Positions 26,285 through 34,335 of a stretch of DNA of 64,000 nucleotides are shown in pieces. The DNA lies in the NCBI GenBank assembly GCA_963772165.1, contig CAVYWA010000016.1, forward strand, positions 1-64,000, written 5' to 3'. The translations under genes were made by a program, and so were the position numbers. How positions within the stretch are numbered: position 1 is the stretch's first letter; each line of letters begins with the position of its first letter. Source of the stretch: JAGVPT01 sp963772165 (lineage in GTDB: Bacteria; Bacteroidota; Ignavibacteria; UBA10030; UBA8401). The notes beneath the pieces were generated by a model. The model was not told the DNA's origin, did not search any database, and worked only from the letters and a program-made list of their open reading frames with translations.

Positions 26285-26490
26285 ACCTAACGGACCGGAA
26301 CTGCATTGTCTACGACTCTGCGAGTCAGCGACTTATTGAGCGGCGACGTGCAGCCGGTCCCGCGTAGATTTTCTGCACGCCAGACATCGCCATTTTCTGA
26401 AAAGCTTTTCTGGCGCGGCGAAAGCGACTCCGTTATTTTTTCGAGTGTCCTATGCGAGCCCCGCGCATTCCAGCGGGAAAAAACTGGTTA
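26285..26490 (-). repeat. attC-like palindromic element E1
   Basis: On the minus strand it runs from a TAACCAG box to GGTCCGTTAGGT (GTTAGGT fits GTTRRRY). The distal part forms a stem GGGACCGG...CCGGTCC around TGCACGTCGCCGCTC. The proximal part (CCGCTGGAATGCGCGGGG) matches E2 and E3. It separates two small minus-strand genes. Confidence 0.5.
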
Positions 26491-26517
26491 TCCTTCCGGC
26501 GCTGGGCCGAAAATATA

Positions 26518-26946
26518 CTAATGTCCCCGTTTGGCAGCTACATAAAGATAGCGCAACGGTTCCCTGCCTGTATTGATAACATCATGTTCTGTATTTGGAG
26601 GACAATAAGCAATAATGTCTTTTTTCAATATGAGAGTTGCTCCTCCAGTAATTCGCATTTCCCCTCTGCCGGAAAATATAACGAGGACTTCTTCGTAATT
26701 TTTCGTTGAATGTTTCCCGACCGACTTTGAAGGGAGGAGAGCGACGACACCAGACTCCATGCTCACAGTTTGCGGCGGGCCGCCGAGCAGCTGCTGATAA
26801 TTATTATTGGAATTGCTGAACTGAACAAGGCACGCTTCGGGTTTTGGATGCTTTGATTGAGCAGCCGCTGGATCGTAACGACCGATTAAAATGATGACAA
26901 TCGACAACAAACTCCGAACGATGATGGCCACGGTTTGAGATGACAC
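26518..26946 (-). CDS. Secreted cupin-domain protein (cassette-like gene)
   Basis: 142 aa from GTG 26946, chosen because AAAGGAGGA lies just upstream and the signal sequence (IIVRSLLSIVIILIG...AAAQ) then starts cleanly; the open frame extends to 27033 without support. The mature part is a single cupin: motif 1 around GKHSTKNYEEVLVIFSGRGE and motif 2 around YCPPNTEHDVINTG. The ligand set is incomplete (one His in motif 1), so catalysis is uncertain. First of three small minus-strand genes separated by attC-like elements. Confidence 0.75.
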   Translation of the reverse strand: MSSQTVAIIVRSLLSIVIILIGRYDPAAAQSKHPKPEACLVQFSNSNNNYQQLLGGPPQTVSMESGVVALLPSKSVGKHSTKNYEEVLVIFSGRGEMRITGGATLILKKDIIAYCPPNTEHDVINTGREPLRYLYVAAKRGH

Positions 26947-27577
26947 GCTTCCTCCTTTTGAGAATGTGTTTTGAGACTTTTGATGCAGCCGGCTAAAAAA
27001 CCGGACGGCGGCGAACGGCCCGTTCCATGTCACTGTGCAGCAAAGAATTAAGAGCGATGCTGGTTCTAAAATTGTTGTGCACGAATCGATTGATTGTTTG
27101 AGTGTTGCTTTTCATATCCCGCACGTGAACTCCGTTTGAACTTTCATACAACCGCCTGATTATGATGAACTTCCATGCCGCAGGTATGCGTTGGTTTTCA
27201 ACGTGGTTGATGGCTCCCAATTCTGGAGGGAATGTCTGGCAGGTTTATGAATGTCTCCTCGCGGTTATTTCTGTTGCAAAACTACGGCTATTCAAATACA
27301 AATGCAACTTTAGGCAAGAAGAACAATAAAGCCCGGCATTGTAACACGCCAACTTTATTTAATGAGGATTATCCCGTACAGCGGGACAATCTCCATATTG
27401 AACAAAGGGATTGCCACGCAGTACGTGGTGGCGTAAAGCGCCACTTCTCCCGCTCTTCCAGCGGGATCGCAATGACCTTTCATTCTAATTAGCCCACTGC
27501 CGGCGAGTTCATGAGGTTGAGTTTAAGATGAGTAATACATATATTCAACTATTGAAAATCGCCTTTCCTCGACGCCA
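26947..27577. other. Intergenic region with degenerate REP-like unit
   Basis: The gap between the divergent cupin and cytochrome genes. A 75-codon minus-strand frame (26993-27220) has no ribosome site or recognisable motif and is not called. About 27340-27480 holds a degenerate copy of the GATTGC.../GCAATGACC repeat family seen at 232-457. Promoters for both flanking genes must be here, but none is convincing. Confidence 0.4.
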
Positions 27578-28867
27578 ATGAATAACCAAATTCCAAAGTC
27601 TCTCATTATCGGCACCGTCGCGACGGTGCTTGTCCTCATTATCATTTATATTTTTACTTCCCTTCCCAAAGGCGGACAGGGAACCGAGGGAATGCTCCCG
27701 GTCGTTCAGCCTTCCGTGTATGAGGGGACAGACAAGTGCGCCTCTTGCCACAAACGGGTTTCGCCGGACATTGTCAACCAGTACGCATCCAGTTCGATGG
27801 CACATGCGGGAGTCAAGTGCGTTGATTGTCACGTTGTGGACAAGACTAACCCCAACGGGAAGGAACATGAAGGATTCTTCATTACCAACTCTCCGACTCC
27901 ATTGAAATGTCAGCGTTGTCATCCTTCTGAAACAAACCAGTTCGAACTTAGCCGTCACAGTGGTCCGGCCTGGATGGCTCTTTCCGGCCTCGACGACTTT
28001 ACTCCGGACCAGCAGAGACGGGTCGTCCGCATTCCCGAAGTCAACCGTGACGCCGCGGGCATCGTCACTGCGACACGGAATTCACTTTTCGATATCGAGT
28101 CGCCTTCCGTAACAAAAATGGCATGCCAGAGTTGCCACGCGATCGGCAAGCCCAATGCCGACGGGAGTATCGGTAACTGCAACAAGTGCCATCTTCGCCA
28201 TGATTTTTCGCTTGAACAGGTTCGCAAGCCGGAAATTTGTGGACAATGCCATTTGGGTCCCGACCATCCGCAGGAGGAAATTTACACGGAATCCGCCCAT
28301 GGCGTTATGTACCACACACAAGGGGATAAATGGAACTGGTCGCAAAAGCGGGGCCGCCTCACGACAATCGATATGCCCGCTCCGACATGCGCAACATGCC
28401 ACATGAGTGGTTTTGGAACGCAAGGGACGACTCATGACGTCGGCGAGCGCCTTTCAAAATTTTTATTTGCCGCTATGACCACCGACCGTCCCAATGCTCT
28501 CCAGGGCCGCGAAGCGATGATCTCCATCTGTATGAATTGCCATACCCGGCCGTTCATTGATAACGAATATGCCAAGGCGGACAGTGTAACGAGCTTTGTC
28601 ACCGCTAAAGTGAAAGAAGCTTCGGCGATCATGAACGGACTTGTCAAGGACGGCATCATCCCTGCAACTCCCTTTGCCACTCAAATTAGTTTTGACGCTT
28701 TCGACCTCTGGCATTTCTACGGACGCACAGCAAAGTTCGGGGCGTACATGCAAGGGCCCGACTACACCCAATGGCATGGAATTTATCCGCTGCTCGGCGA
28801 GCTGACAAAAGTGAAAGAAGAAGCTGCGCGGCTGCGTGCGCAGCATACAAGCCGTGGGAAGCTATGA
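27578..28867 (+). CDS. Octaheme c-type cytochrome of the hydroxylamine oxidoreductase (HAO-like) family
   Basis: 429 aa. Residues ~8-27 form a single N-terminal membrane anchor or uncleaved signal. Eight CxxCH heme sites are present: C54, C81, C111, C183, C201, C221, C271 and C318 (first Cys of each). The number, the uneven spacing and the C-terminal segment FGAYMQGPDYTQWHGIYPLL fit octaheme HAO-type proteins, which oxidise hydroxylamine or reduce nitrogen oxides. A cross-linking Tyr such as marks true oxidising HAO cannot be assigned by eye, so direction and substrate stay open. The stop codon overlaps the start of a membrane protein gene (ATGA), implying translational coupling and a quinone-linked complex. 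Confidence 0.87.
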   Translation: MNNQIPKSLIIGTVATVLVLIIIYIFTSLPKGGQGTEGMLPVVQPSVYEGTDKCASCHKRVSPDIVNQYASSSMAHAGVKCVDCHVVDKTNPNGKEHEGFFITNSPTPLKCQRCHPSETNQFELSRHSGPAWMALSGLDDFTPDQQRRVVRIPEVNRDAAGIVTATRNSLFDIESPSVTKMACQSCHAIGKPNADGSIGNCNKCHLRHDFSLEQVRKPEICGQCHLGPDHPQEEIYTESAHGVMYHTQGDKWNWSQKRGRLTTIDMPAPTCATCHMSGFGTQGTTHDVGERLSKFLFAAMTTDRPNALQGREAMISICMNCHTRPFIDNEYAKADSVTSFVTAKVKEASAIMNGLVKDGIIPATPFATQISFDAFDLWHFYGRTAKFGAYMQGPDYTQWHGIYPLLGELTKVKEEAARLRAQHTSRGKL

Positions 28868-29754
28868 ACGACGTATCTATTTTTCACCTCGCCAATATAA
28901 AGCTGCCGATGGAAAAGAACCGGTTTCTCCTTATGTTTGCCGGCGTCAACCTGATCTTCACCGGCCTCGACGTGGCTCTTGCACATTCGATCAACAGCTT
29001 TATCCCGCCCTACGAGTGGATCCCCGTTTGCTTCGCACCGATAGGAGCCGTTACCTGTTTCATCCTTGCGTTTCAGTCGAGACCGTCGAAACCGGTCGCG
29101 CTCGTCCACATCTTGATGATGTGCGCGGGCGTGCTCGTCGGTGTTGTCGGAACGGGATTTCATCTGAATCAGGTTCTCAGTCCAACGGGCCGGCTCAGTT
29201 GGGCGTGGATCGTTTTTGGTTCACCGATTCTCGCACCCCTTTCGTTCGCGGGTATTTCGTTGATAGGCCTTTACGGAGCTACGACCGAGGTCGAGAACCA
29301 ACCGGGAATGCTCGAGGTACCGGGACTCGGAATATTTAAAGCACCTATTTCACGTGACAGGCATTTCATGTGGTTAGTAGGACTCGGCTTCGCGGGCTCA
29401 GCGATCACGTCGATTATCGATCATGCCCAGTACGGGTACACAACTTTCAAGCTTATTGCGGTCGTGTACGGTGTGTTCGCCACGGCTGTCGTGCTCTATC
29501 TTTCGATTGCGCAAGTCTGGTCGCGAGGCGATCAACTTACATATTTCTGGACTATGGTGGCGGCGATTGTTGTCGGCGTTCTTGGATTTGCGTTCCATTT
29601 GGCCAAAGACCTTACCGATACAGGACAGATCAGCCTGGAGCGTATACTCGTTTTCGCGCCCGTGTTTGCACCCTTGCTCTTCTGCGATCTCGGCATCCTT
29701 GGTTTGTTGGTCGTCTCTAAGTCGGCAAAGCCAGGAGAGTTGAAAGACGCATGA
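28864..29754 (+). CDS. Polytopic membrane protein, partner of the octaheme cytochrome
   Basis: 296 aa from ATG 28864, which overlaps the cytochrome stop by ATGA; the frame upstream of that lies inside the cytochrome gene. About seven or eight hydrophobic spans (FLLMFAGVNLIFTGLDVAL, WIPVCFAPIGAVTCFILAF, LMMCAGVLVGVVGTGFHL, WTMVAAIVVGVLGFAFHLA). Paired segments GTGFHLNQVLSPTGRLSWAW and GFAFHLAKDLTDTGQISLER indicate an internal duplication with a conserved His in each half. It has no heme-binding CxxCH. It could be a quinol-interacting or heme-b membrane subunit for the cytochrome; this is inference. I do not know a named family. Confidence 0.7.
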   Translation: MNDVSIFHLANIKLPMEKNRFLLMFAGVNLIFTGLDVALAHSINSFIPPYEWIPVCFAPIGAVTCFILAFQSRPSKPVALVHILMMCAGVLVGVVGTGFHLNQVLSPTGRLSWAWIVFGSPILAPLSFAGISLIGLYGATTEVENQPGMLEVPGLGIFKAPISRDRHFMWLVGLGFAGSAITSIIDHAQYGYTTFKLIAVVYGVFATAVVLYLSIAQVWSRGDQLTYFWTMVAAIVVGVLGFAFHLAKDLTDTGQISLERILVFAPVFAPLLFCDLGILGLLVVSKSAKPGELKDA

Positions 29755-30123
29755 ACTCTCTCAATTGATTACCACCTTCCTTCACATCGTGTATCAAAGA
29801 GCTCTTTTTCATATCAGATCCATTACCGCCGGATTGAAGAATTTTTCTTCATGCACCGAAAATGAAGTAGCATAGCTCATAGGGGAATTGATTGGCTTCG
29901 CACCTGTGCCATCGCACTGTCGATGTTTCATATCTTTCAAAGCATTAAATCCGGGCAAAGAATTGGCCTTGAATTCACTTCTATTCTTCGTTATATTGTG
30001 AGAGAGTTTTGGATGGCCGGCGGGCAAGACGAATTGCCGGAAGCTTTGATCCAAAACCTGGAATTTTGAGCGCAGCTGAAAAGGATGTGCTGCGAAATTC
30101 ATACAAAACGAATACTTTGCACC
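29755..30123. other. Intergenic region upstream of tRNA-Ala
   Basis: Contains the promoter candidate at 29969-29997. Nothing else recognisable. The 148-codon minus frame 29809-30255 runs through the tRNA and is not a gene. Confidence 0.4.
29969..29997 (+). promoter_or_regulatory. Possible sigma70-type promoter
   Basis: TTGAAT (29969-29974) and TATATT (29992-29997) are separated by 17 bases. It points toward the tRNA-Ala and SRP RNA genes but lies about 120 bases upstream, so the link is tentative. Confidence 0.35.
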
Positions 30124-30196
30124 GGGGCTGTAGCTCAGTTGGGAGAGCGATTCGTTCGCAACGAATAGGTCGTCGGTTCGATCCCGATCAGCTCCA
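30124..30196 (+). tRNA. tRNA-Ala (anticodon CGC)
   Basis: 73 bases folding into a full cloverleaf: acceptor GGGGCTG/CAGCTCC including the G3-U70 wobble pair that marks alanine tRNAs; D arm GCTC..GAGC; anticodon stem ATTCG/CGAAT with loop TTCGCAA (anticodon CGC, codon GCG); T arm GTCGG-TTCGATC-CCGAT. CCA is not encoded. A 9-base copy of the 3' end (CAGCTCCAC) recurs at 30247-30255 after a GC-rich hairpin. Confidence 0.95.
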
Positions 30197-30262
30197 CGTG
30201 ATTGCAGGATGTTACAGTGGCTGCTCGCCCCGCCGAAAGGCGGGGTCAGCTCCACAAGAGAG

Positions 30263-30324
30263 CAATTAAGAATTAAGAATTATGAATGAGTGATGATTGT
30301 TCATTGCTCATTGTTCATTGTTTA
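30263..30324 (+). repeat. Period-7 array: AATTAAG block then TCATTGT block
   Basis: AATTAAG, AATTAAG, AATTATG, AATGAGT, GATGATT, GTTCATT, GCTCATT, GTTCATT read in continuous register of 7. It ends one base before the SRP RNA. It shares its opening 15 bases (AGCAATTAAGAATTA) with the array at 52543. Confidence 0.85.
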
Positions 30325-30325
30325 G

Positions 30326-30420
30326 GTCAAGCCCTGTACAACCGTAAGTCGCCCAACCCCGCCAGGTCCGGAAGGAAGCAACGGCCCGCTACCGAAAGTG
30401 TGATACAGTAAGCTTGACCT
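30326..30420 (+). ncRNA. ffs: Signal recognition particle RNA, small bacterial type (4.5S)
   Basis: 95 bases whose ends pair (GGTCAAGC ... GCTTGACC). The conserved SRP domain is plain: CCAGGTCCGGAAGGAAGCA, with the GGAA tetraloop and the asymmetric and symmetric loops that bind Ffh. A T-run (TTTTTT) follows directly, so the terminal helix may double as a terminator. Length is normal for the Alu-less bacterial form. Confidence 0.95.
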
Positions 30421-30759
30421 TTTTTATTTCCCCTGCGTAAGTCGCCGCGAATTAAAGAGCTTGCAAGCCTGCCTTATTTTTCGTACTTTTACTTTGAATT
30501 TTATAAAAAAGGCAGATGCGCCTTTTTTAGTGCAACAAAAGCATGTTCCGGGCTGTTTCTAAAGGGGAATCGAATTTAATTCCCTTAAACGCCCGAAGTC
30601 GAGCCTGCTTGCTAAGGGGGTCTTAGATAGGTAGCTGTTGGAAATTCATCACACAAGCAAAGATAGGCAGGAAATCGCGCTATTCCACTATTCGATTGTT
30701 GCGTGTTATGAGGGGATGAACAATCATTTTATTTGGCGCACTACAAGGAATTTTGTTTC
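30421..30759. other. Intergenic region between SRP RNA and rng
   Basis: Holds the hairpin at 30505-30528 and a second smaller inverted pair (GGGGAAT..ATTCCC near 30569-30589). No coding potential. It may include the leader of the rng mRNA, which in many bacteria is autoregulated; no named motif recognised. Confidence 0.4.
30505..30528. terminator. Bidirectional terminator-like hairpin
   Basis: AAAAAAGGC - AGATGC - GCCTTTTTT: a perfect 9-bp stem with A-run before and T-run after, about 85 bases past the SRP RNA. What it terminates is unclear; a short transcript between 30421 and 30505 is possible. Confidence 0.7.
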
Positions 30760-32418
30760 ATGAGAAAAGAAATAGTTATCAACTCCACCGCGAATGAAAT
30801 TCGCATCGCAATAACCGAAGAGGGTAAGCTCGCCGAACTTTTTGTGGAAACACCGGAAAAGGAACGGTTGGTGGGGGACATTTATGTCGGCAAGGTCGCG
30901 AAAGTTATGCCTGGAATCCAGGCAGCGTTTATCGACGTCGGGCTGCCGCAAGATGCATTCCTCCATTTTTCCGATATCGGGGCGTCGTTAGGCCAATATA
31001 ACGCAATGCTTGGTGAAGATTCCGACGTCGATACCGAGACGGACGATGATGAAGAAGAGTCGCATTCTCCGGCACCGCCGGTTGCTGCAGAGCCCTCCGA
31101 TGGGACGGCGGCAGCGGTTGCCGTGCAACCTCCGCCCGTGCGAACCGGAGACCGCCACGACCACCGGCCCCGGTATGAGCGACAACACCGCAACGTCAAC
31201 CTCACGAAAGGCCAGGAGATTATCGTCCAGGTGACGAAAGAACCCGTCGGAAAAAAGGGGGTCCGGGTCACGACGGAAGTTTCTCTTCCCGGCCGTTTCC
31301 TCGTGCTCCTGCCGTTCGATGGCAAGGTCGGTATCTCGAAAAAAATCAGCAGCTTCAAAGAGAAACGGCGCCTGAGAAAACTTGTGCGCAGCATTCTCCC
31401 CCCGTCGTTCGGCGTTATCGTCCGCACGAATGCGGAAAATCAGGATGAAAAGGTTTTTCTTCAGGACCTCGAATCCCTCTTAACGACGTGGCGCGAAATT
31501 GAGAAAGCCGTGAAAGAAGAAACTCCCCCCGCGTTGCTCTATAAAGACATGGCGACCACATCGAGCGTGATACGAGATCTTTTCAGCGAGGATGTTCAGC
31601 GCGTTGTCATCGATAACAAGAAATTGTTCAAAGAGATCAAGACGTATGTGAAGCTCGTTTCCCCGCAAATGGTGGAGAAGATCGAATACTACGGGAAAAG
31701 GGAACCGATTTTCGACGTCTTCGGTGTTGAAAAAGAAATCGCAACGACGCTTGCCCGAAAAGTATGGCTGAAAAGCGGCGGGTACATCATCATCGACCAC
31801 ACCGAGGCGATGACGGTCATCGACGTCAACAGCGGCCGGTACGCGGCGAAACAGGAACAGGAATTGAATTCCCTGAAGACCGACCTTGAAGCCGCCCGCG
31901 AAATATGCCGCCAGCTCCGGCTGCGCGACCTCGGCGGCATCATCGTCATCGATTTCATCGACATCGCGGATGAGAAGAACAAAAAGAAAGTGTACGACGA
32001 GCTGAAGAAAGAATTCCGGAAAGACCGGGCCAAGGCAACGGTGCTGCCGATGACGGAATTTTGCCTCGTTCAAATCACCAGGCAGCGGATCCGGCAGAGC
32101 ATCATTCATAGCTTCACCGAGCCGTGCCCCGTGTGCGGCGGCAGCGGCCTCATCCAATCAAAAACGACCATCGTCAGCCAGATCGAACGGTGGATCCGGC
32201 GCTTCAAGTCGGAGTCGAAGGAATTCCGCCTTGTCCTTCGAGTGCATCCGAGCATCGCGCAGCACTTGATGGGAGGGACAATAAGCCGGCTGACAAAAAT
32301 CAAACTTCGCTTTTTTGTCCAGATTAAGCTTGAAGAAGACAAAGCGCTCGCGATCGATGAGTTCAGATTCATCTCGCGAAAGCAAGACAAAGACATCACC
32401 GCTCAATATAAATCGTAG
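30760..32418 (+). CDS. rng: Ribonuclease G/E family endoribonuclease
   Basis: 552 aa from ATG 30760 (MRKEIVINSTANEIRIAI); an upstream TTG at 30733 is in frame but lacks the family start. The S1-like domain (VGDIYVGKVAKVMPGIQAAFIDVG) is split by an acidic, proline-rich insertion (about residues 90-145: TETDDDEEES...), common in this clade. The metal-binding catalytic Asps lie in VIDVNSGRY (~residue 355) and IIVIDFIDIAD (~395). The CPVCGGSGL motif gives the zinc link for oligomerisation. It has no long C-terminal scaffold, so it is G-like in size. It processes rRNA and degrades mRNA. First gene of rng-transaldolase-gcvT. Confidence 0.92.
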   Translation: MRKEIVINSTANEIRIAITEEGKLAELFVETPEKERLVGDIYVGKVAKVMPGIQAAFIDVGLPQDAFLHFSDIGASLGQYNAMLGEDSDVDTETDDDEEESHSPAPPVAAEPSDGTAAAVAVQPPPVRTGDRHDHRPRYERQHRNVNLTKGQEIIVQVTKEPVGKKGVRVTTEVSLPGRFLVLLPFDGKVGISKKISSFKEKRRLRKLVRSILPPSFGVIVRTNAENQDEKVFLQDLESLLTTWREIEKAVKEETPPALLYKDMATTSSVIRDLFSEDVQRVVIDNKKLFKEIKTYVKLVSPQMVEKIEYYGKREPIFDVFGVEKEIATTLARKVWLKSGGYIIIDHTEAMTVIDVNSGRYAAKQEQELNSLKTDLEAAREICRQLRLRDLGGIIVIDFIDIADEKNKKKVYDELKKEFRKDRAKATVLPMTEFCLVQITRQRIRQSIIHSFTEPCPVCGGSGLIQSKTTIVSQIERWIRRFKSESKEFRLVLRVHPSIAQHLMGGTISRLTKIKLRFFVQIKLEEDKALAIDEFRFISRKQDKDITAQYKS

Positions 32419-32430
32419 AAAGATTATTCG

Positions 32431-33078
32431 ATGAAATTTTTTATCGACACCGCAAGCATTGCAGAAATAAAAGAAGCGAACGACCTCGGGGTCCTGGACG
32501 GCGTGACGACCAATCCGAGCCTCGTCGCGAAAGAAGGTAAAGAGTTCGTACCGCTGCTCAAAGAAATATGTGCGATTGTCCACGGACCGATCAGTGCGGA
32601 AGTTCTCTCGACGGACTTTAACGGTATGATGAAAGAAGGGCGCGAACTCGCCAAGATACACGAGAACATCGTCGTTAAAGTGCCGCTCATTAAAGACGGG
32701 TTGAAGGCGGTCAAAGCTTTAAAGGCAGAGGGAATCCGGACCAACGTGACGCTCTGCTTCTCCGCCAACCAGGCGCTTCTCGCTGCCAAAGCGGGAGCGT
32801 TTTTCATCAGCCCGTTTGTCGGAAGGCTCGACGATATTAGCCAGAACGGAATGGAGTTGATCGGGCAGATCGTGACGATCTACCATAATTACGGGTACGA
32901 TACACAAGTACTCGTCGCAAGCGTGCGCCATCCCCTGCATGTCATCGACGCGGCAATGATGGGTGCCGATATTTGCACGATGCCGTTTAAAGTGATCGAC
33001 CAACTCATCAAACATCCGCTCACCGATATCGGTATCGAGCGGTTTCTTGCCGACTGGAAAAAAGGCCAAAAGAAATGA
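32431..33078 (+). CDS. Small transaldolase / fructose-6-phosphate aldolase-like protein
   Basis: 215 aa, the short (TalC/FSA) form. Starts MKFFIDTASIAEIKEA; DGVTTNPSLVAKEG; the Schiff-base lysine in NIVVKVPLIKDG; and SPFVGRLDDI, all diagnostic. The enzyme moves three-carbon units between sugar phosphates (pentose phosphate pathway); transaldolase and aldolase activity cannot be separated by eye. It begins 12 bases after rng and its stop overlaps the gcvT start by 4 bases. Confidence 0.92.
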   Translation: MKFFIDTASIAEIKEANDLGVLDGVTTNPSLVAKEGKEFVPLLKEICAIVHGPISAEVLSTDFNGMMKEGRELAKIHENIVVKVPLIKDGLKAVKALKAEGIRTNVTLCFSANQALLAAKAGAFFISPFVGRLDDISQNGMELIGQIVTIYHNYGYDTQVLVASVRHPLHVIDAAMMGADICTMPFKVIDQLIKHPLTDIGIERFLADWKKGQKK

Positions 33079-34160
33079 AACAGACGCCGTTCTATTCGAT
33101 CCATCGGCAGCTCGGAGCGAAAATGGTTCCCTTCGCCGGATATGAAATGCCGGTGCAATACATCAGCATTATCGAAGAGCATAAAGCCGTGCGCAGTGCC
33201 GTCGGTGTTTTCGATGTTTCGCACATGGGCGAATTTGTCGTGAAGGGCAAAAACGCGCAGGCGTTTCTTCAGTACGTGACGGTGAACGACATCGCAAAAC
33301 TTGTTTCCGGAGAAGCTCAGTACTCGGCGATGTGTTATGACAATGCCGGTATTGTCGACGACCTCCTCATCTACAAAATCGGCGAAAACCACTTCATGCT
33401 TGTTGTCAACGCATCGAACGCAGAAAAGGATTTCGAATGGATGAGCCGGCATCTCATGCCCGATGTCGAGCTCAGGAATGAGAGCGACGCTACGGCGTTG
33501 CTGGCAATTCAAGGGCCACAGTCGCAAGCGGTCATTCAGAAGCTCACGTCCATCGATATGAAATCGATTCCGTATTATCGGTTTAAGGAAGCGAATGTCG
33601 CCGGAGTCGACATGATTCTCTCTCGAACGGGGTATACCGGCGAACTAGGGTATGAAATTTATTTTTCACCGTCGTATGCCGAGAATGTTTGGAATGCGCT
33701 CTTCAAAGCCGGCAAAGAGTGCGGCATGATGCCGGTCGGACTTGGCGCCCGCGACACACTGCGGCTCGAGATGGGCTACTGTTTGTACGGAAACGATATT
33801 GACCAGACAACCAATACGCTCGAAGCAGGCCTCGGCTGGATTACAAAGCTCAAAAAAGGGGATTTTATCGCCAGACCAGTGCTGGAAAAAGTAAAGGCTG
33901 AAGGATTGAAACGAAAGCTTGTGGGGATCGAGATCGAAGAGAAAGCGATCCCCCGTCACGGATATGCCATCCGCTCAAACGGGACGGCGGTCGGTTCGGT
34001 CACGAGCGGAACGTTCTCTCCTTCTCTCGAAAAAGGGATCGCGATGGGATATGTCGATGCTGCATACTGTTCGGTTGGCAGTCCGGTGCATGTCGACGTG
34101 CGTGGGAAAGACGTAGAGGGTAAAATTACGACGATGCCTTTTTTAAAGGGCAAGAGGTAG
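33075..34160 (+). CDS. gcvT: Aminomethyltransferase, glycine cleavage system T protein
   Basis: 361 aa. Conserved segments VGVFDVSHMGEF, YDNAGIVDDLLIYK, SRTGYTGELGYEIY (folate site) and GLGARDTLRLEMGYCLYGND are all present. It transfers the aminomethyl carbon from lipoyl H protein to tetrahydrofolate. Other gcv genes are not in the window, and no glycine riboswitch is seen upstream. Translationally coupled to the transaldolase gene (ATGA). Confidence 0.93.
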   Translation: MKQTPFYSIHRQLGAKMVPFAGYEMPVQYISIIEEHKAVRSAVGVFDVSHMGEFVVKGKNAQAFLQYVTVNDIAKLVSGEAQYSAMCYDNAGIVDDLLIYKIGENHFMLVVNASNAEKDFEWMSRHLMPDVELRNESDATALLAIQGPQSQAVIQKLTSIDMKSIPYYRFKEANVAGVDMILSRTGYTGELGYEIYFSPSYAENVWNALFKAGKECGMMPVGLGARDTLRLEMGYCLYGNDIDQTTNTLEAGLGWITKLKKGDFIARPVLEKVKAEGLKRKLVGIEIEEKAIPRHGYAIRSNGTAVGSVTSGTFSPSLEKGIAMGYVDAAYCSVGSPVHVDVRGKDVEGKITTMPFLKGKR

Positions 34161-34230
34161 GAAATAAGAGATAAGAGATAAGAGATAAGAAAGAATAAGA
34201 AATAAGAGATAAGAGATAAGAAATAAAAAT
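34157..34230 (+). repeat. Period-7 array, TAAGAGA family
   Basis: Begins at the gcvT stop codon (AGGTAGGAAATAAGAGATAAG pattern) and continues to ~34228 with TAAGAGA/TAAGAAA heptamers in forward orientation. No reverse partner array follows. Confidence 0.82.
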
Positions 34231-34335
34231 ACGAATTATTATTGACACCTAATACCTATACACTAACATTGTTGTCTGATAACCAAAGGGGTTTTGTTTG
34301 CGCGTCACCAATGATCACAGAGACAAGGTGTTGTG

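Noticed and set aside
26993..27220. 75-codon minus-strand frame upstream of the cupin gene
   Set aside because: No ribosome site, no recognisable motif, and it overlaps the upstream part of the cupin open frame. Too weak to call.
29809..30255. 148-codon minus-strand frame containing GADRDRTDDL
   Set aside because: It runs antisense through tRNA-Ala. This peptide pattern is a well-known false gene created by tRNA sequence.
30421..30759. 6S RNA or tmRNA in the spacer after the SRP RNA
   Set aside because: No long open-bubble hairpin or tRNA-like ends and no tag frame. Only a simple terminator hairpin is visible.
32950..33080. Glycine riboswitch before gcvT
   Set aside because: gcvT overlaps the upstream gene by 4 bases, leaving no leader, and no aptamer-like sequence is seen before rng.
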